This document shows, in pieces, positions 44,112 to 52,647 of a DNA stretch of 64,000 nucleotides (within the stretch, counting starts at the first letter, position 1; each line of letters begins with the position of its first letter). The translations under genes and the position numbers were made by a program. The notes under the pieces are model-generated. The model had not been told where the DNA came from. It made no database searches and worked only from the letters and a program-made list of their open reading frames with translations. Source of the DNA: Candidatus Gastranaerophilales bacterium (GTDB lineage Bacteria; Cyanobacteriota; Vampirovibrionia; Gastranaerophilales; Gastranaerophilaceae); assembly GCA_900769645.1 (NCBI GenBank), contig CAAGHI010000056.1:24397-88396 (forward strand). The letters run 5' to 3'.

Positions 44112-45585
44112 TCTCTCTCTCCTCGTTATTGTTTTTGAATAAACCTACATTATATTTTTTGCAATATCTTTTTAGTTCTTTCATAATTACGTCTGATAAC
44201 ATGAATACTGCTATTAAGTTTGGCACAGCCAAGAATAAAGTAAATGCATCAGATAGATTAATTATACTTTTAAAGTTCATGGCAGAACCAATAATTATGA
44301 ATATACAATATATAACCTGAAAAGTCCTCGTTGTCAATTTTGTTTCGCCAAATAAATAATTCCAAGCCTTAATTCCGTAATAAGATCCGCATAGCATTGT
44401 TGATAAAACAAAGCAACTTGCCATAAAAGTTAATAATATTGGGAAGAACGGGCAAACAGAACCGAAAGCTTTTGATGTTAATTCAATACCGGCAATTCCT
44501 GTTGTATGTAAATATTCACCGGAAACAACGATTACAAAAGCTGTTGCAGTACCGACGATTACGGTGTCAACAAACGGTTGTAACATTGCAATAAAGGCTT
44601 GAGCCACAGGGTTGTTGGTTTTTACGGCAGAGAATGCAATTGGGGCAGTGCCGAGCCCTGATTCGTTTGCAAACATTGCACGTCTAAATCCCCAAAGCAT
44701 GCACGCAAACATTCCGCCGGCAATTGCTCTAGGGTGAAATGCTTCCTTCACAATCAATGCAACTGTGTGTGGAACATGCCCTATGTTAAACAAGCATACC
44801 GCAAATGCAGTCATGACATACAGTGTGCACATTACAGGGGTTACCTTTGATGTAAATTTGCCGATAGCTTTAATTCCGCCGATGATTGTGAAATACGTAA
44901 TAACCGCTACAATTAATCCTAAAAGCCAACTTTGGTTTGCAAAGAAGCTCTTGTCACCACCTGTAACTTCAGTGATTTGGGTCGTCATGGCGTTTATTTG
45001 GAACAAGTTCCAACCGCCAATCATTGCAAATACACAGCAAACGGCGTAAATTTTTGAAAGATATGGCGCAAATTTTCCGATATATTTATTGTTTTTTAAT
45101 GCTCCTTCTATATAATACATAGGTCCGCCGGCAATTGTTCCGTCAGGATTGACTTTGCGGAATTTTAAGCCTAATAAGACTTCAGCAAATTTTAATGCCA
45201 TTGAGAAAAATCCGGCTAAAATCATGTAAAAAATTACTCCAGGGCCTCCGATTGAAACGGCTGCCGCAGATCCTGCAACGTTTCCAATTCCTGCTGATGC
45301 GGAAATTGTTGCCGTAAGTGCCTGAAAAGAAGAAACTTCGCCCTTTTTCTTTTTGACACGAATTTCTTTGTGTTCGTAGTTTTTTGTAATTAGTTGTAAA
45401 GCGTGTTTAAATCCCCAAATTCCGATAAATCTGGTTCTGAATGTGAAATAAAATGCAGCAACCATTAGCAAAGCAACCAAAAATTCGATTTTTACGCCGT
45501 GAATGGTTACTGAGCTGAATATAATCCCTGATATTTTGTCGGCTATTGGGGATAAAAATGTATCTATTGCTGCGTCTAAATTCAT
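44080..45585 (-). CDS. sodium/alanine (AGCS) symporter
   Basis: Amino acid:cation symporter of the AGCS family, inner membrane. About ten hydrophobic segments, with the family motif GPGVIFYMILAGFFSMALKFAE and GGPMYYIEGAL. Length 501 aa from the ATG at 45,585 (MNLDAAID), which is preferred since a TACAAT box sits 7 nt upstream (45593-45598) with no ribosome binding site; the longer form would start at 45,660. The C-terminal tail is acidic. Confidence 0.9.
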   Translation of the reverse strand: MNLDAAIDTFLSPIADKISGIIFSSVTIHGVKIEFLVALLMVAAFYFTFRTRFIGIWGFKHALQLITKNYEHKEIRVKKKKGEVSSFQALTATISASAGIGNVAGSAAAVSIGGPGVIFYMILAGFFSMALKFAEVLLGLKFRKVNPDGTIAGGPMYYIEGALKNNKYIGKFAPYLSKIYAVCCVFAMIGGWNLFQINAMTTQITEVTGGDKSFFANQSWLLGLIVAVITYFTIIGGIKAIGKFTSKVTPVMCTLYVMTAFAVCLFNIGHVPHTVALIVKEAFHPRAIAGGMFACMLWGFRRAMFANESGLGTAPIAFSAVKTNNPVAQAFIAMLQPFVDTVIVGTATAFVIVVSGEYLHTTGIAGIELTSKAFGSVCPFFPILLTFMASCFVLSTMLCGSYYGIKAWNYLFGETKLTTRTFQVIYCIFIIIGSAMNFKSIINLSDAFTLFLAVPNLIAVFMLSDVIMKELKRYCKKYNVGLFKNNNEERENDEEGLSGNS

Positions 45586-45618
45586 CAGAACTATTGTAAC
45601 ATAAACATAAATATATAG

Positions 45619-45647
45619 TTGAAAGTTGTCACAAAATATGTTAAAAT
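45619..45647 (+). promoter_or_regulatory. promoter of the third poly-G locus (locus C)
   Basis: TTGAAA (45619-45624), 17-nt spacer, TAAAAT (45642-45647). Only 6 nt separate it from the ATG at 45,654. Confidence 0.7.
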
Positions 45648-45707
45648 GTAAATATGGCAATGAAAACGTCTGTTTATATATTAAATAAATTAGTTAGCAC
45701 ACTCGTC

Positions 45708-45716
45708 GGGGGGGGG
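45708..45716 (+). repeat. homopolymeric tract, 9 G (locus C)
   Basis: Directly follows CTC GTC, as in loci A and B. Upstream there is no 25-codon leader like that in A and B. Confidence 0.85.
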
Positions 45717-45799
45717 ACAATCGTCGCGGTGCACGTGGTGTAGTATGTGAAACTAATTTAGCAGCTAGGCAGCTAGGAAGCCAAGCAGCTAAGTTTTTT

Positions 45800-45826
45800 G
45801 TAGGTCGGCATTGCGGAATTACGGAC
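45800..45826 (+). repeat. REP-like repeat, copy 3
   Basis: Reads GTAGGTCGGCATTGCGGAAT and continues; an imperfect member of the GTAGG family, with its inverted relative at 46,780-46,804. Confidence 0.45.
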
Positions 45827-45969
45827 GAGTGTCCAACTCGGGGAGCGAGTAACGAAATTCATATTTGCGACAGCAATATGAATGGCAGTTACGAGCGAGA
45901 AGTAATTCTAAGACGCTATGCCGACAATGAAACTAAAACATTCTCAGTAACAGAAACAAGGAAAGAATT

Positions 45970-45988
45970 CTCTCTCCTAGGGAGAGAG
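45970..45988. repeat. purine/pyrimidine hairpin
   Basis: CTCTCTCC (45970-45977) pairs with GGAGAGAG (45981-45988), loop TAG. A similar hairpin is at 48,296-48,318. Confidence 0.6.
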
Positions 45989-46067
45989 CGTAGCCGTTTG
46001 AGCAAAGCGAATTACGGATACGAGAGAGGGGTTGAAAATAAATATAATACAATCCCACCCCTCTCTC

Positions 46068-46104
46068 GCATTTCTAATACTCACTATCGTTCGCAAAGAA
46101 CTGC
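46068..46104 (+). repeat. dispersed 37-nt repeat, direct copy
   Basis: Matches the reverse complement of 46,422-46,458 at about 33 of 37 positions. Contains GTTCGCAAAGAAC, itself a small palindrome. Confidence 0.6.
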
Positions 46105-46264
46105 GCCCTCTACCCTTGGAGAGGGAAGCGTAGTTACTTATGAAAGCCGTGTCAATCCAGCTTATCAAAAATCAAAAACACTAGACAACACGTCATAGTG
46201 TTCAATTTTAGTGCAAAAAATAATAAAAATAAGATATTACACAACAAACTATAAAGGAGGTTCA

Positions 46265-47473
46265 ATGAAAGAGATACGAGAAATTTTTGAGACTGTAAGG
46301 ACGTATTGCGGAATGATGTTTGGAGATGCCAAACTAGATGCAAAGATGCCAAGATGCGAAGATGCAAAGTCGGTAACAGGAGTTACGGAGTCACTCCTCG
46401 CCCCTATGGCGGGAGAGGAAAGCAGTTCTTTGCGAACTGTTGTGAGCATTAGAAATGCAGGTGCGGGGGAAAATCAAAAAGAAACAATCCAATCGAACCC
46501 CTCACCCGAATTTCTAAATTCACTACCGTTCATTAAGAAATTCTACCCTGTCTTGAATTTGCTCCACGCTCCCAGAGTTCAGCAAAAGCGACACGGTCGC
46601 AGTTTGCTTCATCTGCTCGCTATCCGGACTCGTTGCACTCCGTCCGTCCGCAAATTCGCTGCTCCCCATTGGGGCGAGGGTAAAGTTACAAAAGTTGCGC
46701 ATGATAACAATTTTAACTCTCCCGAAACAGACCATGCATCTATGCCTTTTGGTATCATTGCATCTAAATTAGTTTCGTTGTCGGATTGGCAAATCCGACC
46801 TACAGCTACTCACCATTCACTTAAGAAAGCCGCCTTCACATTGGCTGAGGTATTAATCACCCTCGGTATCATCGGTGTTGTTGCAGCCTTAACTCTTCCA
46901 ACACTAATTCAAAACCACCAAAAACAGGTTTATGTAACCCAGTTGAAAAAGGCGTATTCAAATATCAGTAATGGTCTTAGCCAGGTTGTAAATGATGAAG
47001 GGGTTGTTGATTGGGATCAAGCTTGTATTGTTACAACGATTTATGATTATAATGAAAAAACGAATATAAATGCATGTTTACATAAAGTCGCAAAACAGAT
47101 GAAAGCACTTAATATAAAAGATTATGGAGTTACGTGTTCTGCTGATTGGTGCAAATATGGGTATGATGTTGATAATGATATTAATACACAAACAACATTA
47201 GCAAATGATGCTACCGGAATGTTTACAACACCTGATGGAATATTATACATGTTTCCTTGTTGGGGGTTAACTAATGTAGTTGTTGATGTTAATGGCATTA
47301 GCAAATCTCCAAACAAACCGGGGCGAGATATATTTGAATTTTATAATGCTGGTGAATATAAACAGGATTCAAACGGAAATTGGATTTATGAATTTAAAAA
47401 TGCTTTATCTCCATCTGGTTCTAAACATTTAATGCCATTTTATCTTCAAGTGCGGTTTCAATTTCGTCGATAA
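46265..47473 (+). CDS. prepilin-type protein with a long repeat-laden N-terminus (locus C)
   Basis: ATG 46,265 has AAAGGAGG 6 nt before it. The pilin domain begins at about residue 191 with AFTLAEVLITLGIIGVVAAL, followed by LPTLIQNHQKQ. The preceding 190 residues carry dispersed DNA repeats (GATGC-rich at 46,323-46,369; a 37-nt repeat at 46,422-46,458; ETDHASMP at 46,720-46,780; a REP-like hairpin). Such a long N-terminus before a pilin signal is abnormal, so either an internal start is used or the gene has been invaded. The C-terminus runs into the pyrF 3' end (53-nt overlap) and lacks the DGWK-type ending of the other loci, suggesting truncation or frame change. Confidence 0.6.
   Translation: MKEIREIFETVRTYCGMMFGDAKLDAKMPRCEDAKSVTGVTESLLAPMAGEESSSLRTVVSIRNAGAGENQKETIQSNPSPEFLNSLPFIKKFYPVLNLLHAPRVQQKRHGRSLLHLLAIRTRCTPSVRKFAAPHWGEGKVTKVAHDNNFNSPETDHASMPFGIIASKLVSLSDWQIRPTATHHSLKKAAFTLAEVLITLGIIGVVAALTLPTLIQNHQKQVYVTQLKKAYSNISNGLSQVVNDEGVVDWDQACIVTTIYDYNEKTNINACLHKVAKQMKALNIKDYGVTCSADWCKYGYDVDNDINTQTTLANDATGMFTTPDGILYMFPCWGLTNVVVDVNGISKSPNKPGRDIFEFYNAGEYKQDSNGNWIYEFKNALSPSGSKHLMPFYLQVRFQFRR
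46323..46369 (+). repeat. GATGC-rich repeat, copy in locus C
   Basis: Repeated units GATGCAAAGATGCCAAGATG. Relatives at 37,731-37,757 and, inverted, at 46,720-46,780. Confidence 0.5.
46422..46458 (-). repeat. dispersed 37-nt repeat, inverted copy
   Basis: The reverse complement matches 46,068-46,104. Confidence 0.6.
46720..46780 (+). repeat. dispersed repeat in the pilin leader, copy C
   Basis: Homologous to 37,936-37,996 and placed in the same relation to the pilin start. Confidence 0.6.
46780..46804 (-). repeat. REP-like hairpin, copy 4
   Basis: TCGGATT (46781-46787) with AATCCGA (46792-46798), followed by CCTAC; the reverse complement starts GTAGGTCGG. Confidence 0.6.
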
Positions 47474-48182
47474 TAAGTTTTGCGGCTCCAATTCTATCAT
47501 CTGCTGATGTGATTGGACGCCCGACAACCATAAAGTCAACGCCTGCAAGGATTGCATCTCGAGGTGTGTCAACTCTGACTTGATCATTTACCGAAGACCA
47601 AGTTGGGCGTGTTGCAGGACATAAAATTATAAAATCATCACCTATTTCTTTACGAATCCTTCGTGCTTCTTCAGCACTTGCAACAACACCATCAAGCCCA
47701 GTCTCCTTCGCAACTTTTGCAAGCTGCAAAACAAAATCTTCAATGTTTTTATCCACGCAAAGCTCTGTTGTCAATGTTTTTTGTCCAAAACTTGATAATA
47801 GAGTTACTCCAATAATTGTTGGAGGTTCAACTCCCATTGATTTTGCGCAAGCACGAGATGCTTTTACAACGGCAGAAGTCATTTTTGAGCCGCCTTGAAT
47901 ATGGACATTAAAAAAGTCGATATTATTTTTTACTAAGCTTATGCAAGCTTTTTGAACTGTGTGCGGAATGTCATGGAATTTGCAGTCATAGTAACATTTT
48001 GCACCATGTTCTTCCAACAAGCGAAAAGCTTCAAAACCGTAGTTTACAATCAATGGTAAACCGATTTTAAAATAACCAACATAATCTTTTAATTCTTTAA
48101 CAAGCGTTTCTGCTTCCTTCAAAGAGTCAACGTCGAGTGCTAAAATAATTCTGTCTTTAGCTGTTTTAGGTGTTTCAATCAT
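47421..48182 (-). CDS. pyrF: orotidine 5'-phosphate decarboxylase
   Basis: Last step of UMP synthesis. The catalytic Lys/Asp block is DCKFHDIPHTV; LALDVDSLKEA starts the barrel; GVDFMVVGRPIT is the phosphate-binding end. Length 253 aa is normal. The 3' end overlaps the convergent pilin frame by 53 nt. No other pyr gene is seen. Confidence 0.95.
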   Translation of the reverse strand: MIETPKTAKDRIILALDVDSLKEAETLVKELKDYVGYFKIGLPLIVNYGFEAFRLLEEHGAKCYYDCKFHDIPHTVQKACISLVKNNIDFFNVHIQGGSKMTSAVVKASRACAKSMGVEPPTIIGVTLLSSFGQKTLTTELCVDKNIEDFVLQLAKVAKETGLDGVVASAEEARRIRKEIGDDFIILCPATRPTWSSVNDQVRVDTPRDAILAGVDFMVVGRPITSADDRIGAAKLIIDEIETALEDKMALNV

Positions 48183-48421
48183 ATTACCAAAATACTAACA
48201 CTATATAAAAATAAAATCAAGGGAGAATTAAATTCATTGCAAACGTTGACCTGCTTGGCAAGTTCTGTATAATAATATTGTTTACCCTCTCTCTTTCTCT
48301 CCCTAACTGAGGGAGAGAAGCTTTTCCTTGCATCAATCTTTGTTCATAATTTGAGCAGCTATTTATGAAAATTAATTTATTTAGATGTGTACTTTTTAGA
48401 AAAAATCGTTATTATATAACT
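48183..48421. repeat. intergenic region with a REP-like hairpin
   Basis: No supportable gene. TCTCTCCCT (48296-48304) with AGGGAGAGA (48310-48318) forms a 9-bp hairpin like that at 45,970. A TATTAT box at 48,410-48,415 serves the next gene. Confidence 0.5.
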
Positions 48422-48949
48422 ATGAGGAAAATTTTTGTTTACGTACTAATATTAATTTTTGCCGGAAATCTCGCTTTTGCGGACGGTGATTTGTGGGATA
48501 ATTTTGGCGATCAAAACACTTATGGACAAAAAGCTGTTAGTGATCAGGATTTTCAAAAAGCTTTAGACAGCAAAAAAGGTAAAAAGAAAAAGGATAAAAA
48601 TATTCCTAAAGGTGAAAGCTTTTCACAAAGCAATGAGACTGAAATTATAAACAATACGTCAAAAGACTTGCCGGTATTGATGATTCCGCTAAATCTAAAA
48701 GTTGGTGATGGTGTAATCCCTGTAGGGCATTATCAGGTCGAAGGCAAAGAGGAGGACGGAAAGATTTATTTAAGCCTTTATCAAGGTCATAGTTTGATTG
48801 CAAAACTTCCTGCAGAAGAAACAGATGACGATTTTGGACAAGATTCAATAAATTTTGTCAAACTTATACCGCACGGCGATTATCATGTTCAAATTATATA
48901 TGGCGGAATTGATTTTAATGCGTTTTCTGTGATTGACATTGCTGATTAG
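48422..48949 (+). CDS. secreted hypothetical protein
   Basis: A signal peptide (MRKIFVYVLILIFAGNLAFA) is followed by DGDLWDNFGDQNTYGQKAV and a Lys-rich stretch (KKGKKKKDK), then a compact C-terminal domain of about 100 residues. No family recognised. ATG 48,422 is chosen because a TATTAT box lies 6 nt upstream, so the mRNA may be leaderless; an upstream ATG at 48,365 would precede the signal peptide. Likely exported. 36 nt separate it from deoB. Confidence 0.6.
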   Translation: MRKIFVYVLILIFAGNLAFADGDLWDNFGDQNTYGQKAVSDQDFQKALDSKKGKKKKDKNIPKGESFSQSNETEIINNTSKDLPVLMIPLNLKVGDGVIPVGHYQVEGKEEDGKIYLSLYQGHSLIAKLPAEETDDDFGQDSINFVKLIPHGDYHVQIIYGGIDFNAFSVIDIAD

Positions 48950-48985
48950 TATTGCTAAAATTAAATCAAGAAAAGGGGTAAAATT

Positions 48986-50161
48986 ATGAATAGAGCGATT
49001 GTAATGGTGATTGATTCTATGGGAACAGGTGCAATGCCTGACTGTAGAGAGTTTAATGACATTCCTGAATGCAACACGTTGAAACATGTTTGCGAGTTCA
49101 ACAATGGGTTGAATGTTCCGAATATGGAGAAAATGGGATTGGGAAATATTCAGGATTATATGGGTATAAAAAAAGTTGAAAAACCTACTGCGCAATACGG
49201 GATTATGGAAGAAAAATCGAAGGGTAAAGATACGACTACTGGTCACTGGGAAATGGCTGGACTTGTTTCTACAAAGCCTTTTGCAACTTTCCCAAACGGA
49301 TTTCCGAAAGAGCTTGTAGATGAATTTGTGAAAGAAACAAATTGTGGCGGAATTTTGGCAAACCGTCCGGCAAGCGGAACTGCAATTATTGCGGAGTTGA
49401 ATGAAGAACACCATAAAACTAAATTCCCGATTGTTTATACAAGTGCGGATAGTGTTTTTCAAATTGCTGTTGATACAGATTTAATTCCGTTGGAAACGCT
49501 TTACAAATGGTGCGAAACAGCTAGACGAATTCTTGATGAAGGCGACTGGAATGTTTCTCGTGTAATTGCAAGACCATATAAAATTATTGATGGCAAATCG
49601 ACAAGAATTTCTAAAGATAGAAGAGATTATTCAATGGTGCCTTCTCACACCGTTTTGAATGACTTGAAAGATGCCGGCATGAAGGTAATCGGAATTGGCA
49701 AGATTGAAGATATTTTCTCTAAATCAGGGATTACTCATGCAATTCACACAGGTAGCAACAAGGAAGGACTTGAATTGACTTTAAAAGCTGTTAAGGGTGA
49801 ATTAAATCTTGACGAAATCGAGTATAAAAATAACGAGCCGTTCAGTTCGGAAAATTCTTTTATTTTTACAAACCTTGTTGATACAGATATGCTTTTTGGA
49901 CATAGAAATGATGCAAAAGGTTATGGTAAGGCAATCGAAGAGATTGACACTTATGTAGATGACATTGTTGATGCATTATCTGATGATGATTTGTTGATAA
50001 TTACTGCGGATCACGGTTGTGACCCGACAGTTCCAGGAACGGATCACACAAGAGAATACGTGCCAATTTTGGTATTTAATAAAAAGCAAAAAGGTGAAAA
50101 CCTTGGTATGATAAAAGGTTTTGACTATATTGCAAATAGAATTAAAAATTGGTTGATGTAA
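48986..50161 (+). CDS. deoB: phosphopentomutase
   Basis: Interconverts ribose/deoxyribose 1- and 5-phosphates in nucleoside catabolism. Alkaline-phosphatase superfamily: metal site start VIDSMGTGAMPD, phosphothreonine region SKGKDTTTGHWEM, and the C-terminal metal site TADHGCDPTVPGTDHTRE. Length 391 aa is normal. AAAAGGGG precedes the ATG. It is convergent with deoC, the next enzyme of the pathway. Confidence 0.96.
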   Translation: MNRAIVMVIDSMGTGAMPDCREFNDIPECNTLKHVCEFNNGLNVPNMEKMGLGNIQDYMGIKKVEKPTAQYGIMEEKSKGKDTTTGHWEMAGLVSTKPFATFPNGFPKELVDEFVKETNCGGILANRPASGTAIIAELNEEHHKTKFPIVYTSADSVFQIAVDTDLIPLETLYKWCETARRILDEGDWNVSRVIARPYKIIDGKSTRISKDRRDYSMVPSHTVLNDLKDAGMKVIGIGKIEDIFSKSGITHAIHTGSNKEGLELTLKAVKGELNLDEIEYKNNEPFSSENSFIFTNLVDTDMLFGHRNDAKGYGKAIEEIDTYVDDIVDALSDDDLLIITADHGCDPTVPGTDHTREYVPILVFNKKQKGENLGMIKGFDYIANRIKNWLM

Positions 50162-50184
50162 AACCTTTAATAAAATAATAATTG

Positions 50185-50213
50185 AAAAAGAGTCCATTTA
50201 GGACTCTTTTTTA
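50185..50213. terminator. terminator between deoB and deoC
   Basis: Stem AAAAGAGTCC (50186-50195) with GGACTCTTTT (50201-50210), loop ATTTA; A and T runs make it usable in both directions. Confidence 0.9.
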
Positions 50214-50253
50214 TTGTAAATTATTATAAAAATAATTATGAATATATGAACAG

Positions 50254-50904
50254 TTATGAAACGATTTTTACGCCAGAGCTTGTGCCGAGTCTTTCAGCGC
50301 CAGCTTCAAGCATTTTTATCGCTGCTTCTTTGTCTCGAATTCCGCCAGATGCTTTGACTTTTAGCCCGAATGGTGAAACTGTTTCATACATAAGTTTTAC
50401 ATCTTCTGCTTTTGCTCCAACTCCGTTTTTTACAAAACCTGTTGATGTTTTTACAAAATCAGCTTTGGCTTCTACGCAGAGTTCGCAAGCTTTTTTTATT
50501 TCGTCTTTTTCAAGCAAATCTGTTTCCAAAATTACTTTTAGTGGTTTGTCTTGGCAAGCTGCTTTGACGGCTTTTATGTCGTTTAAAACGAAGTCATAGT
50601 CTTTGTTTTTTATTGCAGTAACATTAATTACCATATCGATTTCATCAGCGCCGTCTTCTACTGCCTTTGTTGCCTCAAAAGCCTTGACATCACTTCTGTT
50701 TGCTCCGAGAGGAAATCCGATAACTGTGACAACTTTTACATCGCTATCTTTTAGGTTTTCTTTGGCAAGTTTTACATAAGCCGGATTGATGCAAACACCC
50801 AAAAAGTGGTGTTCTTTGGCTTCATTAAAAAGTTTTATAAAATCTTCTAATCTCGCATCTTGTTTCAAGAGCGTGTGTTCAATGTGTTTGTTTAAGTTTT
50901 CCAT
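50254..50904 (-). CDS. deoC: deoxyribose-phosphate aldolase
   Basis: Splits 2-deoxyribose 5-phosphate into glyceraldehyde 3-phosphate and acetaldehyde, downstream of DeoB. The Schiff-base Lys is in ADFVKTSTGF (about residue 153); VVTVIGFPLG and DGADEIDMVINV are family motifs. Length 216 aa is normal. GGGAGAGA precedes the ATG. TATAAT at 50,927-50,932 (minus strand) overlaps the divergent promoter of the SulP gene. Confidence 0.95.
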   Translation of the reverse strand: MENLNKHIEHTLLKQDARLEDFIKLFNEAKEHHFLGVCINPAYVKLAKENLKDSDVKVVTVIGFPLGANRSDVKAFEATKAVEDGADEIDMVINVTAIKNKDYDFVLNDIKAVKAACQDKPLKVILETDLLEKDEIKKACELCVEAKADFVKTSTGFVKNGVGAKAEDVKLMYETVSPFGLKVKASGGIRDKEAAIKMLEAGAERLGTSSGVKIVS

Positions 50905-50923
50905 AATTTCTCTCCCTTTTTGC

Positions 50924-50952
50924 TTGATTATAGCACAAAGTTTATCTATAAT
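50924..50952 (+). promoter_or_regulatory. promoter of the SulP permease, leaderless geometry
   Basis: TTGATT (50924-50929), 17-nt spacer, TATAAT (50947-50952), then 6 nt to the ATG at 50,959. Confidence 0.75.
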
Positions 50953-50958
50953 TTCCTT

Positions 50959-52560
50959 ATGATGATAAAAGAAAAATTACAGGTTTTAGCAGGAGACTTA
51001 CTAGGAGGACTGAATGCCTCTATAATCACGTTGCCACAAGCTCTTGCGTTTGGTGTTGCAACAGGTTTTGGCGCAAGTGCAGGAATTTGGGGCGCAATAA
51101 TTTTATGTTTGGTAGCCGGTGTTTTAGGTACAAAAGTTCCTATGATATCAGGTGTTACAGGTCCTGTGGCGATTGTTGTGGCATCAGTTATGCATGCCTT
51201 GAATAAAGATTTGAGCTCAGTTATTTTTATAATCTTTTTAGCCGGAATTTTTCAGGTAATTTTGTCATTAACCAAGTTGCCGGAAATTGTAAAATACGTG
51301 CCATATCCTGTGATTTCAGGGTTTATGAATGGTGTTGGAGTGATTATTATCATAATGCAACTCAATCCGCTTTTTGGGCTTCCGGCATGTTCAAATACTA
51401 TTGAAAGCCTTGAAACTGTTTTTAAATCGATTTCAATGCTTAACCCACAAGCCTTTGCAATTGGTGTTTTGACCCTGTTTATTGTATTTTTCTTCCCGAA
51501 AAGGTGGAATAAGTATGTGCCGTCGCAGATTTTGGCACTGATTATTTGTACGTTTGTTTCGATAAAAACGGGGTTGAATGTTGCAAAGATTTCACAAGTA
51601 TCGGTTTCTTTGCCGTCTGTGAGTTTGCCACATACAAATTTACACGATTTTATTACGTATTTGCAATATTCTGTTATGCTTGCTGTGATTTTGTCGGCAG
51701 AAAGCTTGTTGACTGGGCTTGTATGTACGTCTGTGACAAAGGTTCAGGTTTCTCCAAAGAGAATGTTGGCAGCATTGGGTGTTGGAAATATTTGTTGCGC
51801 CATGACCGGAACTCTCCCTGGTTCTGCGGCTACTATGAGAACTGTTGCCGCCTTGAAAACTGGTGCAACAACTCGATTTGCGACAGTTGTGACATCAGTT
51901 ATTTTGGTTTTGTTGATTTATAAGTTTTCCGGCTTTGTTGCCGAAATACCACTTGCGGTTCTTGCAGGGATTTTGATAAAAATCGGTTATGACATAATTG
52001 ATATAAAATTCTTGAAAGTCTTGAAACTTGCACCAAAAGACGATTTGATAGTTTTGGGAGTTGTGTTTGCATTGACTGTTTTTTACAATTTGATTGTTGC
52101 AGTCGGGGTTGGAATTACTCTTGCCTCTCTTCTTTATGCGAAAAGGGTTGCAGATAGAGCCAAACTTGTTAATCGTAAAGTTTATGGCGATGATACAATG
52201 CGGATTGAAAAAGTTTTGGAAAAAACTTCCAGACATAAAATTCGTGTTGTGCACATAAGTGGAGCGTTTTTCTTTGGTTCTGCAACTCAAATAATTTCTC
52301 AGTTTGACGAATTTTTGGGTACAAAATACTTGATAATTGTTTATGACGGGGAAGATATGCTTGATATTTCGGCAATTTTTGCGTTGGAAGATATTATTCT
52401 TCGTCTGAAATCGCAACATATTAAAATTTTGATGGTTATAAATAATGAAGATGTAAAATCTCAGCTTGAAAAATATGATATCGTGTCGCAAGTTGAGGGA
52501 ATGTATTCGTCAGAGTTTGAAGCTATTGACGTTGCAAAATCGAGTTATAAAGCCTGTTAG
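50959..52560 (+). CDS. SulP family anion permease with STAS domain
   Basis: Inner-membrane transporter of sulfate or another anion (SLC26/SulP). The N-terminal signature is NASIITLPQALAFGVATGFG, with about ten to twelve helices to residue 400, then a cytosolic STAS domain (about 430-525: RVVHISGAFFFGSATQI, IIVYDGEDMLDISAIFALE). Length 533 aa is normal. ATG 50,959 is favoured since TATAAT lies 6 nt upstream and no ribosome binding site is visible; ATG 50,962 is also possible. Substrate cannot be told from sequence. Confidence 0.9.
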   Translation: MMIKEKLQVLAGDLLGGLNASIITLPQALAFGVATGFGASAGIWGAIILCLVAGVLGTKVPMISGVTGPVAIVVASVMHALNKDLSSVIFIIFLAGIFQVILSLTKLPEIVKYVPYPVISGFMNGVGVIIIIMQLNPLFGLPACSNTIESLETVFKSISMLNPQAFAIGVLTLFIVFFFPKRWNKYVPSQILALIICTFVSIKTGLNVAKISQVSVSLPSVSLPHTNLHDFITYLQYSVMLAVILSAESLLTGLVCTSVTKVQVSPKRMLAALGVGNICCAMTGTLPGSAATMRTVAALKTGATTRFATVVTSVILVLLIYKFSGFVAEIPLAVLAGILIKIGYDIIDIKFLKVLKLAPKDDLIVLGVVFALTVFYNLIVAVGVGITLASLLYAKRVADRAKLVNRKVYGDDTMRIEKVLEKTSRHKIRVVHISGAFFFGSATQIISQFDEFLGTKYLIIVYDGEDMLDISAIFALEDIILRLKSQHIKILMVINNEDVKSQLEKYDIVSQVEGMYSSEFEAIDVAKSSYKAC

Positions 52561-52561
52561 G

Positions 52562-52590
52562 TTGAAATCTGTTTGAAAATATGGTAAAAT
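52562..52590 (+). promoter_or_regulatory. promoter of the second poly-G pilin locus (locus B)
   Basis: TTGAAA (52562-52567), 17-nt spacer, TAAAAT (52585-52590). Near copy of the locus A promoter; begins 2 nt after the SulP stop. Confidence 0.78.
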
Positions 52591-52647
52591 AAGTATGTAA
52601 GAATAGTAGGTCAGGCATTGTCTGACAATCTGGATAAGGAGATTTTT

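Larger units (their letters stand above)
45654..46198 (+). pseudogene. poly-G leader region of the third pilin locus, out of frame (locus C)
   Basis: ATG 45,654 gives 18 codons ending CTC GTC before 9 G (45,708-45,716); the frame then stops soon after. With 10 G it would join a reading frame open from the tract to the TAG at 46,196, which begins NRRGARGVV.ETNLAA and resembles the start of the same region in locus A (NRYGVRDVVRGDDLAA). It contains no pilin domain; that lies in the next open frame (46,265). The segment is rich in dispersed inverted repeats, so it may be a decayed or repeat-invaded leader. Confidence 0.5.
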
